Assembly (NCBI RefSeq): GCF_040214835.1
Contig: NZ_CP157874.1
Span: forward strand, 2,546,001 to 2,610,000
Length of the DNA stretch: 64,000 nt
Direction: 5' to 3'
From: Pseudomonas asiatica
Lineage (GTDB): Bacteria; Pseudomonadota; Gammaproteobacteria; Pseudomonadales; Pseudomonadaceae
Position 1 is the first letter of the stretch; every line of letters starts with the position of its first letter. Positions 55,586-63,974 of this stretch are shown in pieces. Position numbers and translations under genes: made by a program. The notes beneath the pieces were generated by a model. It had not been told where the DNA came from. It saw only the letters and a list, made by a program, of their open reading frames with translations, and did no database searches.

Positions 55586-56850
55586 GCGTCAGGCTCGGTT
55601 AGAAACAGGGTTTCGGCCCCTTGGGCGTTGCGCACCTCGGTCTGTCCGAGGGAGAAGCGGGCAATGGCGGGCAACGGATGTACGCCATGCATATCACGCA
55701 GCATTAGGCCCAGACGACATAGGCGAGCGATGGCGATTTCCGCCAGCTCGTGTTCGGCGCCTGGCGAGCGCGCCGATTTGCGCCAGTAGCGACCATATCG
55801 CCCAGCGGCCTCGTGCAGGAACAGGGCAATCTCGCTTTCTGTCGCTCGCAATGGGGCACGTTTATCCCGCAGACGCCGGGCCAGGTACTCCGCTACCAGC
55901 AGCGTTACATGAGCCTCAGTGCCCTCGGCGGGCATGGCTATATCCGTCAGTTGCCCGCTCTCGTCGATCAGGGCCAGGCCTTCGGCGCGTTGCTCGGCGA
56001 CCAGTCCGGTGGCTTCACACAAGCGGTTGGCGAGAACACCACGCTGATTGAGGAAATAGCTGCGCGTCTCTTCATCCAGGCTGTCGGTATACAGCACCGG
56101 ATCGTCGAGCAGGCGTCGCGCCAGGTGGTGGCGTATGGCGTCGCGCCTGCCTTGCTCGCTGTCCGCTGTAAAGCCGGCCACCAGTGCATGCAGCCGCGCC
56201 TCGGTATTTCCCGGAGTCTCCTCTGTGCTCCAGGTCGAGGGCCCGCGCACCGCCGCCAGCAGGCCGGCCAGCAAGCGCCGGTGAATGTCGTAGAGCGCGT
56301 CGGACTGTGGCCCGCTGCCGTCCTGTACGTAACTCTCTTCCTCGCCAGCGACACGTTCGAGAACGCCATGAGCCAGGAGGGTACGGCACACCATGACCAA
56401 CTCGCGTCTTTCGGCAGCGCAGTGCAAGGTGAAGGCGAAACCCAGTGTCTGCAATGCCGGGTCGGCGGCTTGTTGTACGATCCGTTCGCCGATCTGTCGC
56501 AGGGTGATCTGCGGGTCGGCTCGCTCCAGCACTGCAGCAGCCAGACACAGCAGTACATAGCGACGCCGGTCATAGTCCGGCAGGCCGCGGGTCGGAGCGG
56601 ACAGGTCGGCCGGGCGCTTGAACAGGCGGGCACCCTCGCGGTCCACATGCAGCGGCCAGCCGGTCTCGCGGGCGAACCACTCGCGCAGGCGCTCGGCTTG
56701 GCGACGTACGGCGGGGAAATCCGCGTGCCCTGGCGGCATGAGCGGGCACATCAGCAGGCTACGCAAAGCCCGGCGGAATTCGTCTTGCTGCTGCGCCTTC
56801 TGTGTTTCTCCGACATGTCGGGTGCCACGGCGGGACGAGGGTATGCTCAT
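55582..56850 (-). CDS. jetB: Wadjet type II JetB, kite-like subunit
   Basis: A 422-residue TIGR02678/DUF2398-type protein. The N-terminal RRALRSLLMCPLMPPGHADF and the RYVLLCLAAAVLERADPQIT winged-helix region are characteristic. It corresponds to the MukE-type kite subunit that bridges the JetA kleisin and JetC. The gene overlaps jetA and jetC by 4 bp on each side, so expression is stoichiometrically coupled. Confidence 0.87.
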   Translation of the reverse strand: MSIPSSRRGTRHVGETQKAQQQDEFRRALRSLLMCPLMPPGHADFPAVRRQAERLREWFARETGWPLHVDREGARLFKRPADLSAPTRGLPDYDRRRYVLLCLAAAVLERADPQITLRQIGERIVQQAADPALQTLGFAFTLHCAAERRELVMVCRTLLAHGVLERVAGEEESYVQDGSGPQSDALYDIHRRLLAGLLAAVRGPSTWSTEETPGNTEARLHALVAGFTADSEQGRRDAIRHHLARRLLDDPVLYTDSLDEETRSYFLNQRGVLANRLCEATGLVAEQRAEGLALIDESGQLTDIAMPAEGTEAHVTLLVAEYLARRLRDKRAPLRATESEIALFLHEAAGRYGRYWRKSARSPGAEHELAEIAIARLCRLGLMLRDMHGVHPLPAIARFSLGQTEVRNAQGAETLFLTEPDA

Positions 56851-58394
56851 GATCTGTCCTCGGTGAGCCGGATCGTCAGCAGATGATCCCGGCCGGAGAA
56901 CATCCCGGCTGCCGTGCAGATTTGGGCGCGGCTGTTTTCAGCCAAAGGTTCCAGGCGAATATGCAGCAGACCGTCGCCCGTTTGGCGCTCGACAGGGCTG
57001 TTCGGATCCTGTTGTTCAGCCAGTGCCTCGCCAAGCAATCCCAGAAAGAGGCCGAAGGCATGCACATCGAGCTCGCCCAGCTCCGATAAGCGTGTCGGGC
57101 GGCCGCTCGCCAATCGCCGGCGCGCGGCCTCGACCTGGCGCGATTCCTCCGCCAATTGCTGAGCCATCAGCGCCCGATCCCGGCTACGATCGCGCACTTT
57201 CGCCAGTGCGCCGCGCGGTGCGGCTTCACCATACTCGCGCAAGCGCGGATTGATGATCAGCGGAGGTGCATCCAGCCAAGAGGTGCTCGCTGGCACGTCG
57301 TCCGCATCAGCAACCTCTAGTGAGAAGTGGCGCGCTGGGTGCAGCGCGAACGCTGCTTGCGCGAGACGGTGTGCATCGTCGTCGCTGTCGCATGCAGCGA
57401 ACCACTGTGCCAGCACTCGGAAATCGGCCGATCGGTCGCTGCGCCCGCTGCGTCGCTCATTAATTGCCGCGATGGCGCTAAGCAGTTGCGGAATCGCCGA
57501 TCGCGCTCGGGCACGCAGTAGTTCTGCTTGAGGCGGTTCGTTGCCGGTGGCCAGAAACCAGCCACGCAATCCTTTCCAACGCTCGCGCCAGATATCCTGG
57601 CGACGCTGCGTTTCCTCTGCCTGCTCGCCAGTGTCGTCGGGGGCGGCATCACGCGCTTCACGTGCAGCGACTTGGCGTAAGACATACTCGATGATGGCGG
57701 ACAGTTCATGCAGCGTGCGGGCGATGGCATCGGAGCGGCGGATCAGATCACCCATAAAGCGCTCGAGATAGTCGATCAGCCGTCGCTTGTAAGCGACCAA
57801 TGCGGTGGCGTCGGCTTGCTGCAGCTCTAGACTACGTGCCACTCCAGCCATGAACGCCTGGGCGTTTTCAGTAAGACCCTCAAACACTCGCACTAGGTCG
57901 CGCAGAATCTCATGTGCCTTGGCGGTATCAAGGTCGTTGCCGGATTGTGCCTCAGCCATCAATCGCTGCAAGGCTCGTAAGCGGCTGTCGATGTCCTCCA
58001 GCGCGACTGTCTGCAGTTCTGCACGATGACGTAGGCTCTGCGCGAATGCTATCAGGCCGGCCTCTACCGCCTCGCCGCCGCGCGAGAGCCTATAGAGAAA
58101 ACGTGCCCGGTAATAATCGTTGAGCGTGGATACACGCGTCATGTCCGGCTGCGATTCGAGATTGCCCCAGGTCGCCAATTGAGCTAATGCAGCGGCAACC
58201 TCTTCCTGAGCCGGTGGCGTCCGATGACTCCAGTTTGCTTCAGATAATACTTCGTCGGGCCGTAATTGCAGGCGGTACTGGCGCTTGGCAGCAGCGAACA
58301 CCTCCATGATGGCACGATAGAGGGCCGCCTTTTCCGCAGTGGCGTGGCGGAACAAATCCGCTGAAGCTTCCGGCCAGGATGAGTTGTGAATCAC
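56847..58394 (-). CDS. jetA: Wadjet type II JetA, kleisin-like subunit
   Basis: A 515-residue TIGR02677/DUF2397-type protein, the kleisin analogue of MukF. The N-terminal LFRHATAEKAALYRAIMEVF helix region and the long central helices (LQTVALEDIDSRLRALQRLM) are typical. GTG 58394 is taken as start because GAGG lies 9 nt upstream; a TTG at 58397 is the alternative. First gene of the Wadjet operon, with about 270 bp of non-coding DNA before it that should contain the promoter. Confidence 0.86.
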   Translation of the reverse strand: MIHNSSWPEASADLFRHATAEKAALYRAIMEVFAAAKRQYRLQLRPDEVLSEANWSHRTPPAQEEVAAALAQLATWGNLESQPDMTRVSTLNDYYRARFLYRLSRGGEAVEAGLIAFAQSLRHRAELQTVALEDIDSRLRALQRLMAEAQSGNDLDTAKAHEILRDLVRVFEGLTENAQAFMAGVARSLELQQADATALVAYKRRLIDYLERFMGDLIRRSDAIARTLHELSAIIEYVLRQVAAREARDAAPDDTGEQAEETQRRQDIWRERWKGLRGWFLATGNEPPQAELLRARARSAIPQLLSAIAAINERRSGRSDRSADFRVLAQWFAACDSDDDAHRLAQAAFALHPARHFSLEVADADDVPASTSWLDAPPLIINPRLREYGEAAPRGALAKVRDRSRDRALMAQQLAEESRQVEAARRRLASGRPTRLSELGELDVHAFGLFLGLLGEALAEQQDPNSPVERQTGDGLLHIRLEPLAENSRAQICTAAGMFSGRDHLLTIRLTEDRS

Positions 58395-58397
58395 CAA

Positions 58398-58666
58398 ATT
58401 CTACCTCAGTGACCTTCCGTGATCGATGAGACCATTCTTCAGTTCTCTTCGCTATTTGCCAAGCTTTCCCTGCGAGCCAAATACTTAGGAGTTTTTTTGT
58501 GTCGGGGGCGCTGAGCATCTTCGGTTGGGGGCATCATTTTCAAACCATCCAAAGCATGCCCTCAAATATGTCCCAAATGTAGCAATTAGCTGGAAGTAAA
58601 TAGCTATTCGAGGCTAGAAAAACGCAGAAATGATCAGCTAACAAGCATGCGCGAAGCCCCTAAAGA
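58398..58666. other. Promoter region of the Wadjet operon
   Basis: A+T-rich compared with its surroundings, with no open frame of note. It lies between jetA and the right direct repeat and must hold the jet promoter. The minus strand has a run of seven A at about 58494-58500. I could not assign a -35/-10 pair with confidence. Confidence 0.45.
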
Positions 58667-58843
58667 CTGTCAGGGTCGCCAAAGAACATTTGGCCATTCA
58701 TATAAATCAAATGGTTATGAATGGGGAATTGGTTTTGTACCCCCAGATGTACCCATATTTACAGCAGCTACGAGTGGATTACAGTGGACGCACCGGGGGC
58801 GGGGCTGGCGCGAAACGGGCAATCCCTCACCCACTTGCGCAAT

Positions 58844-59305
58844 TTATGCTTTGGGCTCGTCCCAGTCGCTACGCGTTGCAGCAGTCAGCGCATCCCAGTC
58901 ATCAGGAGGGTTGCCGCGGCCCAACATCTTCTCGAATACGGCGTAGGGATCGGATTTGCTGCCTGCGGACCTTAGGGTATTTTCGTCGTTGACCCACGCA
59001 TAGACGATGACCTTGGATCTTGAGTCGTAGCGGAAGAACAGCCGAAAGCGCCTGCCGATTTTTGCGCGGCGCCAATGTCTGTAGGCAGTGCCCAGCGTAT
59101 TGCCTTGACGGAACTCATCACGGCCTGGGTCGGCAGGCACAGCCTCCATGATCAGATGGCTCAATGCCCGAAACAGCTTGACGTTGGCGTTGCTCTCAAA
59201 ACCTCGCGGATCGTTCTGCTCGGCTCGGGCGGCGGCTTCTTGCAATTTGCGTAGCTGTAAAGTCACACCTTCATGGAACAACAGTGTCCAGCCATGTCGC
59301 AGCAT
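58844..59305 (-). CDS. yhaV: YhaV-family ribonuclease toxin, right copy
   Basis: 153 residues, identical to the left copy except for Arg in place of Gln in the NDP-GFESN segment and Phe in place of Leu in VKLFRAL. All family core motifs are intact. Its start overlaps the prlF stop (TGATG). Whether the left antitoxin can neutralise this toxin is not known; the close identity makes it likely. Confidence 0.9.
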   Translation of the reverse strand: MLRHGWTLLFHEGVTLQLRKLQEAAARAEQNDPRGFESNANVKLFRALSHLIMEAVPADPGRDEFRQGNTLGTAYRHWRRAKIGRRFRLFFRYDSRSKVIVYAWVNDENTLRSAGSKSDPYAVFEKMLGRGNPPDDWDALTAATRSDWDEPKA

Positions 59306-59622
59306 CAGATCGCGACCTCACCATCGATATCTTCGTCCAGGTTTACGGAGTGGTTTGCGTTGGCGAGCATGGTTTGCGCCAAGTCTTCCGGCAGAGTGGT
59401 CAGGTTGCGGCCGCCTCGGATATCAGCCTCCAGCAAACCCAGGAACGCACCGATGGCAGGGTCTTCGTGGGTGGTTTCTACGCGGCTGACCACGATTTCA
59501 CCCTCGCGTACGTCGAATGCAATCTTGCCACCAGTGTCAATGCCCAAAAGCTGGCGTATGGATTTGGGCAGTGTGACCTGTCCCTTCGAGGTCAACGTGG
59601 CGATTTCGTGGATGGCAGGCAT
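59305..59622 (-). CDS. prlF: PrlF/SohA-type antitoxin, right copy
   Basis: 105 residues, start ATG 59622. AbrB-type N-terminus TLTSKGQVTLPKSIRQLLGI. Compared with the left copy it has Ile for Val, Glu for Gly, Asp for Gly, and HisSer for LeuTyr. The substitutions concentrate in the toxin-binding half, so the two modules may be drifting toward separate specificity. The operator at 59653-59670 is unchanged. Confidence 0.9.
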   Translation of the reverse strand: MPAIHEIATLTSKGQVTLPKSIRQLLGIDTGGKIAFDVREGEIVVSRVETTHEDPAIGAFLGLLEADIRGGRNLTTLPEDLAQTMLANANHSVNLDEDIDGEVAI

Positions 59623-59652
59623 GAGTGTTCTCCCGGATGTATTGATCGGATG

Positions 59653-59670
59653 GTAAGGAATAATCCTTAC
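59653..59670. promoter_or_regulatory. Operator of the right prlF-yhaV operon
   Basis: GTAAGGA-ATAA-TCCTTAC, the same perfect palindrome as at 45811-45828, 31 bp upstream of prlF. Confidence 0.7.
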
Positions 59671-59703
59671 TCGGTCAATCTTGGTTTTCTGCTGATCAAG
59701 CAT

Positions 59704-59993
59704 AGGCGGGGAGGACGCCTAATAGCGCCGCAAGATGGAGTTACACCACTTCCAGGGACACGATCCCATCTCTCGACTGCCCTGCATGAGATCGACTATC
59801 CCAAGGTACAGGATGAAGATAGGGCCATCGGAGCCATCGGTCGGGGTTTTTCACCCGCCTTGCCGTTGCACTAAAATTTTAATCTAAATCTCAGTTGAGG
59901 AGCTGCATGGTTAGGGGAAAACCCTCATTGCTGACGGGATGGGCGGGCCCCTAGCATGATCATCGTATTTTGCCAGCCACGACGGAGTAAGCT
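59704..59993. other. Upstream region of hchA
   Basis: No credible gene. Contains CTCAGTTGAGG at 59890-59900, the same 11 bases that occur at 62911-62921 in front of the decarboxylase-like gene, and an AAAATTTT palindrome just before it (about 59872-59879). These are candidates for control by the LuxR-type protein of the cluster. Confidence 0.45.
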
Positions 59994-60872
59994 ATGACTA
60001 ATGCACAAGCTGAAGACAAGCGCCCAACCGAAGACCCCGCAGAGGACAATGCGTTTTTCCCCTCGCCTTATTCGCTAAGCCAATTCACTTCGCCAAAATC
60101 CGATCTCAGTGATGCCGACTATCCTGATCCCTATAAAGGTGGCCGGTGGAAGGTGCTGGTCATCGGCGCTGACGAGCGCTATTTGTTAACCGATAATGGC
60201 ACCATGTTCTCCACAGGCAATCACCCTGTAGAGACGCTGCTGCCGATGTACCATCTGGATAAAGCAGGGTTCAAATTCGACATTGCGACCTTGTCCGGCA
60301 ACCCGGTCAAGTTCGAGTTCTGGGCGATGCCATCTGAAGACGTCGAAGTGAAGGGGCTATACGCTAAATATCGCGATAAGTTCAAACAGCCTAAAAAACT
60401 GGCTGAGGTAATCGACCAGGCATTAGGTGACGACTCCGACTACATCGGCGTGTTTATTCCTGGTGGCCACGGCGCACTAATCGGGTTGCCAGAAAGCGTC
60501 GATGTAAAAAGGGTGCTTGAGTGGGCGTCCAGGAAAGACAAGTTTGTGATTTCGTTGTGCCATGGACCCGCTGCGCTTATCGCTGCAGGTTTGGGTGAGA
60601 GCCCAGAGAGCTATATTTTCAACGGGTACAAAATTTGTGCGTTCCCTGACGACCTGGATGCGAAAACGCCGGACATTGGCTATATGCCGGGGCACTTGAC
60701 CTGGAAGTTTGGTGAAAAACTAAAAGCGTTGGGCCTTGAGATCATCAACAAAGATATATCTGGAGCGGTGTATAAGGATCGTAAATTGCTGACCGGCGAC
60801 AGTCCGTTGGCGGGTAACGCTCTGGGCAAGCTGGCTGCGGCTGAACTGTTGAAGGAGGCTGCAGGGCAATGA
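59994..60872 (+). CDS. hchA: Hsp31-type chaperone/glyoxalase III
   Basis: A 292-residue DJ-1/PfpI protein closely resembling E. coli HchA over its length ([43 protein letters not shown]). The nucleophile Cys189 is in ISLCHGPAA with His190, and Glu80 (NHPVE) completes the active site. It detoxifies methylglyoxal to lactate without glutathione and repairs glycated protein. Its stop overlaps the luxR-type start by 4 bp, an unusual partner for this stress gene. Confidence 0.93.
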   Translation: MTNAQAEDKRPTEDPAEDNAFFPSPYSLSQFTSPKSDLSDADYPDPYKGGRWKVLVIGADERYLLTDNGTMFSTGNHPVETLLPMYHLDKAGFKFDIATLSGNPVKFEFWAMPSEDVEVKGLYAKYRDKFKQPKKLAEVIDQALGDDSDYIGVFIPGGHGALIGLPESVDVKRVLEWASRKDKFVISLCHGPAALIAAGLGESPESYIFNGYKICAFPDDLDAKTPDIGYMPGHLTWKFGEKLKALGLEIINKDISGAVYKDRKLLTGDSPLAGNALGKLAAAELLKEAAGQ

Positions 60873-61609
60873 AATCCGGTCTAGCCGATGCTGCTATGCA
60901 AGTCGTCCTGGAAATAGAGCGAGCTTCGATGCTCTCGTTGATCGAAGATGCTGTTCGTGTCTTCGCCAAGCGCTTCGGCTATGACCGTTTTGTTCTTTTC
61001 TCTGTTGCCCCATCAAGGGATGACCTGGTCGATCGTATTTTTTGGGTGGAGGGCAATTGGTGGGAAGATGGCCAAACGGTTGATGCCAAAACATACGTCA
61101 GACGTTGCCCTGTCACCCGTCATATTTTGGAGGCTCGAGAACCGTTCTTCTGGACGAAAACCCACTGTGTGACAGGGGACAGTTATCGGGTGGTCCGGCG
61201 TCCGATTGGGCCTGGACCACACGGACTGCAGGTGCCGGTGTTCGGCCCTCAAGGACTGGAGGGGGCGATGAGTCTAGGTGGCGATAAGGTAGATAGCAGC
61301 CCCGACGCTCGCTTGGTATTGGCTATGGTGGCCACCGCTGCTTTCAATGCCGCTCACAGATTGCTGGAAGCGCCCCACACTGAAGGTGTCCGACAACTTT
61401 CCGTTCGCGAGCGCGAGGTGTTGACTTGGACGGCAGCGGGTCGACGGCATGCTGATATTGCGGCGACGCTGGGCTTGTCGGAGCGTACTGTGGAGAACCA
61501 TCTTCGTGCGGCGCGGCGCCGTCTTGGTGTCGCTACCACTGCTCAAGCGATCAAGATCGCCATGCGCAACGGCGACCTTGGTGACAGTCGAGACCAACAT
61601 GATGGGTAA
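60869..61609 (+). CDS. LuxR-family regulator with altered ligand site (solo)
   Basis: A 246-residue protein with an autoinducer-binding-type N-terminal domain and a LuxR HTH ([35 protein letters not shown]). In AHL receptors an Asp-Pro pair follows the conserved Tyr; here it is Cys80-Pro81 (RRCPVTRHI). Trp95 (PFFW) and the Gly-rich [19 protein letters not shown] are kept. Loss of the Asp that binds the AHL amide suggests another ligand. No luxI gene is in the window. Coupled to hchA upstream and overlapping the SDR gene downstream. Confidence 0.85.
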   Translation: MKSGLADAAMQVVLEIERASMLSLIEDAVRVFAKRFGYDRFVLFSVAPSRDDLVDRIFWVEGNWWEDGQTVDAKTYVRRCPVTRHILEAREPFFWTKTHCVTGDSYRVVRRPIGPGPHGLQVPVFGPQGLEGAMSLGGDKVDSSPDARLVLAMVATAAFNAAHRLLEAPHTEGVRQLSVREREVLTWTAAGRRHADIAATLGLSERTVENHLRAARRRLGVATTAQAIKIAMRNGDLGDSRDQHDG

Positions 61610-62369
61610 AAAAGTGCTGGTGACAGGCGCGGCAACCGGTTTTGGAAGAGGCGTGGCCTGGGCGCTGTCGGAGCGTGGGCACCAGGTGATCGCTGGATGC
61701 CAGATATGGCCGCAGGTGTGGGAGCTGCGTAACGCTGTGTTGTCGGCCGGGATTGAGATGCAAGTTATTAAACTTGATGTCCTCAACGAGATTGACCGCA
61801 AACATGCGCTGGCAATCGAAATCGATGTTCTGTTCAACAATGCGGGCATCATGGAGTCAGGTCCCATTATCGAAATACCTATGTCAGTGTTTCGTTCGGT
61901 TTTTGAGACCAACGTATTTGCGGCCCTTGAGTTGGCGCAAGGCTTTGCTCGGGTGATGGTCCAGCGCGGCTATGGGCGGATCGTCTGGACGTCGTCGGTG
62001 GCCGGCTTAGTCAAAGTGCCTTTCGATGGAGCGTATGCCGCCTCCAAGCACGCGGTCGAAGGCATCTGCTCGGCAATGCACGATGAACTGATGCCCTACG
62101 GTGTCCAAGTAGTGACGGTCAACCCAGGTGCCTACCGCACGGGCTTCAACGACACGGGCATGGAGAGCATGGATCAGTGGTGGGGTCAGGGTGATAGGGT
62201 TGTCGCTCATTGGCCGGTGCGTGAGCTCAATCGTCAACATGATCCTGCCGAGATGATCAGTGCCATCATTGCGGTGATTGAACAGGACAAGCCCAGCTAT
62301 CGTACTGTTCGACCAGCCAGTGCTGAAGAAATGGTGAAGAAAGAGCAGTCAGACGTATGGAAACGATAG
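61599..62369 (+). CDS. Short-chain dehydrogenase/reductase
   Basis: A 256-residue classical SDR. VLVTGAATGFGRGVAWAL binds the dinucleotide, NNAG is present (VLFNNAGIMESG), and the catalytic Ser and Tyr-x3-Lys are in WTSSVAG and YAASKHAVEG. The start overlaps the LuxR-type gene by 11 bp (or 8 bp if ATG 61602 is used), so the three genes form one operon. The substrate is unknown; co-occurrence with SnoaL-like and decarboxylase-like genes hints at a small biosynthetic or detoxifying pathway. Confidence 0.87.
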   Translation: MMGKKVLVTGAATGFGRGVAWALSERGHQVIAGCQIWPQVWELRNAVLSAGIEMQVIKLDVLNEIDRKHALAIEIDVLFNNAGIMESGPIIEIPMSVFRSVFETNVFAALELAQGFARVMVQRGYGRIVWTSSVAGLVKVPFDGAYAASKHAVEGICSAMHDELMPYGVQVVTVNPGAYRTGFNDTGMESMDQWWGQGDRVVAHWPVRELNRQHDPAEMISAIIAVIEQDKPSYRTVRPASAEEMVKKEQSDVWKR

Positions 62370-62463
62370 CCTCATTGAAATAGCCCAGGATGCTGTAGAA
62401 AAATTGGAGGCGCTTGAAATCGGCATTGCCCAATATGTCGGCTGATGAATCGAGGAGTTTAAG

Positions 62464-62886
62464 ATGCAAGCATCCGTAGACATCGCTAAGCACTTTTTCT
62501 CGCGGTATAACGCTCATGACCTTCAAGGCATGTTGGCCTGTTTCTCTCCAGAGGGTCGAGTTGATTATCTGCCCATTGGCCTAGAGGGGACGGTGGATGT
62601 TGCTGGCCTTGAAATATGGGGAGCACTGATTGATGCATTTCCCGATTTGAACAATCAGGTGACTGCACACTATATTGATGAGCACGCACAAACGATTGTA
62701 GTCGAAGTGACTATTCGCGGTACTCAGGCGAAAGATGTATTTGGCATTGACAACCTGGGGCGCAGCTTCGAGTTACCTCATGTCTTCATACTTGGACTTA
62801 CCGACGATGGCCTGATTCTGGCGATGAAGGCCTATTGGGATAACGTCACGTGGTATCAAGCCCTGGGTAAAAAGCAAATTGGCTAG
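62464..62886 (+). CDS. SnoaL-like (NTF2-fold) protein
   Basis: A 140-residue cone-shaped alpha-beta barrel protein. The FFSRYNAHDLQGMLACFSPE start, GLEIWGALIDAFPDLNNQVT and the closing LILAMKAYWDN strand are typical of the SnoaL/ester-cyclase group of the NTF2 superfamily, which includes polyketide cyclases and small hydrolases. GAGGAG lies 7 nt before the ATG. It follows the SDR by 94 bp on the same strand. Confidence 0.8.
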   Translation: MQASVDIAKHFFSRYNAHDLQGMLACFSPEGRVDYLPIGLEGTVDVAGLEIWGALIDAFPDLNNQVTAHYIDEHAQTIVVEVTIRGTQAKDVFGIDNLGRSFELPHVFILGLTDDGLILAMKAYWDNVTWYQALGKKQIG

Positions 62887-62905
62887 CTGCCCGTAATAAA
62901 TATCA

Positions 62906-62920
62906 CTCAACTCAGTTGAG
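62906..62920. promoter_or_regulatory. Palindrome upstream of the decarboxylase-like gene
   Basis: CTCAACT-C-AGTTGAG is a perfect 7-bp inverted repeat. Its right half and flank (CTCAGTTGAGG) recur upstream of hchA at 59890. A shared regulator site is a reasonable guess, with the LuxR-type protein as first candidate. Confidence 0.45.
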
Positions 62921-62984
62921 GAAGCAATTCCTCTAGCGCTGTAGCGACTAGCTGTTTCTCAACTATCGCTTGGAGGCAACAGTC

Positions 62985-63887
62985 ATGAACTGTCCAGTTG
63001 ATTTTTCACGCAGGCAGGTTTTACTAACGGCAGGCATCGGGCTTGTGGCAGCTTCGTCACCCTTGCTCGCCCAGTCGCTAAATGGCACACAGCTCTCCAC
63101 TCGCTCGTCGGGCGGGCTCTATCTTCCGAATTCTGCCGCCGGTACGCCATGGACGCCTGAAAGCGTTCGTCAAAAGGCTTATGCGATGCCAGTAGTTTCG
63201 CCCGGTTACCCGCAACCGCCAAGTTGGTTTCTGGACCGCCCGTCGCTGACGATAACTTATCGCACCGACATTGAGCTCGCGCGGGCAATGGTGCCTGAAC
63301 CATTGATGGTCAAAGACCCGCTCGTCAGCCTTTCGTTCCTTTGGATGGTTGCGCCCGGGATCGGTGACTATTACGAGTTCGCCCAGAGCATCGCTTGTTT
63401 TCTGGGTGATGAGGCTGTCAGTTTTCGCCCGCTCATGGTGGCCGAGAATGTCACCGCCATCATGCTGGGCCGCGAGGTCTGGGGATTGCCCAAGAAATAC
63501 GGCCATCCTCGTGTTGGGCAAAACAATGAATCTTATGTCGGCACGCTCGAGTACGACGGCACGTTGGTGGCCAGGGCCAGCATGGCCTACAAGTACCAGG
63601 AGGTCGACTTGGCGCAAGCAGCGGCGGCCATGCGCACCCCCGGGGTTGTTCTCAAAGTCATTCCCGATGTGGACGGCAAGACAGCGCGTATTGCCGAACT
63701 GGTGAGGTTCGAATATTCGACGGTAGAGCTCAAGGAAGCCTGGACGGGGGCAGCGAGCCTCGAGCTGTTCGACCACGAGGCAGTCCCGATAGCCGCGCTG
63801 CCCGTTCGCCAGATCGTGTCAGTGCGCCATACGCTTGGCAACTTCATGCTGGCGCCCGGCAAGGTCGTGCACGACTATCTCAAGTAG
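62985..63887 (+). CDS. Acetoacetate decarboxylase-family protein with Tat signal
   Basis: A 300-residue protein. ATG 62985 follows GGAGG and starts a twin-arginine signal: SRRQVL at 8-13, then a hydrophobic stretch and LLAQ (27-30). The mature part is ADC-like: ITYRTDIELARAMVPEPL and REVWGLPKKYGHPRV, in which Lys170-Lys171 match the Schiff-base lysine region of acetoacetate decarboxylase. A folded, exported ADC-like enzyme is unusual since the classical enzyme is cytosolic. It may act on a small keto acid or related substrate in the periplasm. Confidence 0.82.
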   Translation: MNCPVDFSRRQVLLTAGIGLVAASSPLLAQSLNGTQLSTRSSGGLYLPNSAAGTPWTPESVRQKAYAMPVVSPGYPQPPSWFLDRPSLTITYRTDIELARAMVPEPLMVKDPLVSLSFLWMVAPGIGDYYEFAQSIACFLGDEAVSFRPLMVAENVTAIMLGREVWGLPKKYGHPRVGQNNESYVGTLEYDGTLVARASMAYKYQEVDLAQAAAAMRTPGVVLKVIPDVDGKTARIAELVRFEYSTVELKEAWTGAASLELFDHEAVPIAALPVRQIVSVRHTLGNFMLAPGKVVHDYLK

Positions 63888-63974
63888 CCGCGGATGGCGG
63901 CCGTAGACCGGGTCTTGGCTGCGTTTTGATCCCGGCAGCAGCACACAATATATTTCCATGCAGAGAACCCGCCG

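Larger units (their letters stand above)
58667..59703. repeat. Right 1.04-kb direct repeat with prlF-yhaV
   Basis: Direct copy of 44823-45858, same orientation. The non-coding left 180 bp includes two GGGTACA-like motifs read on the minus strand and the CATTCATA/TATGAATG inverted repeat, which resemble the arm sites beside tyrosine integrases, but no integrase gene is present. Homologous recombination between the copies would delete the whole island and leave one toxin-antitoxin module. Confidence 0.9.
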
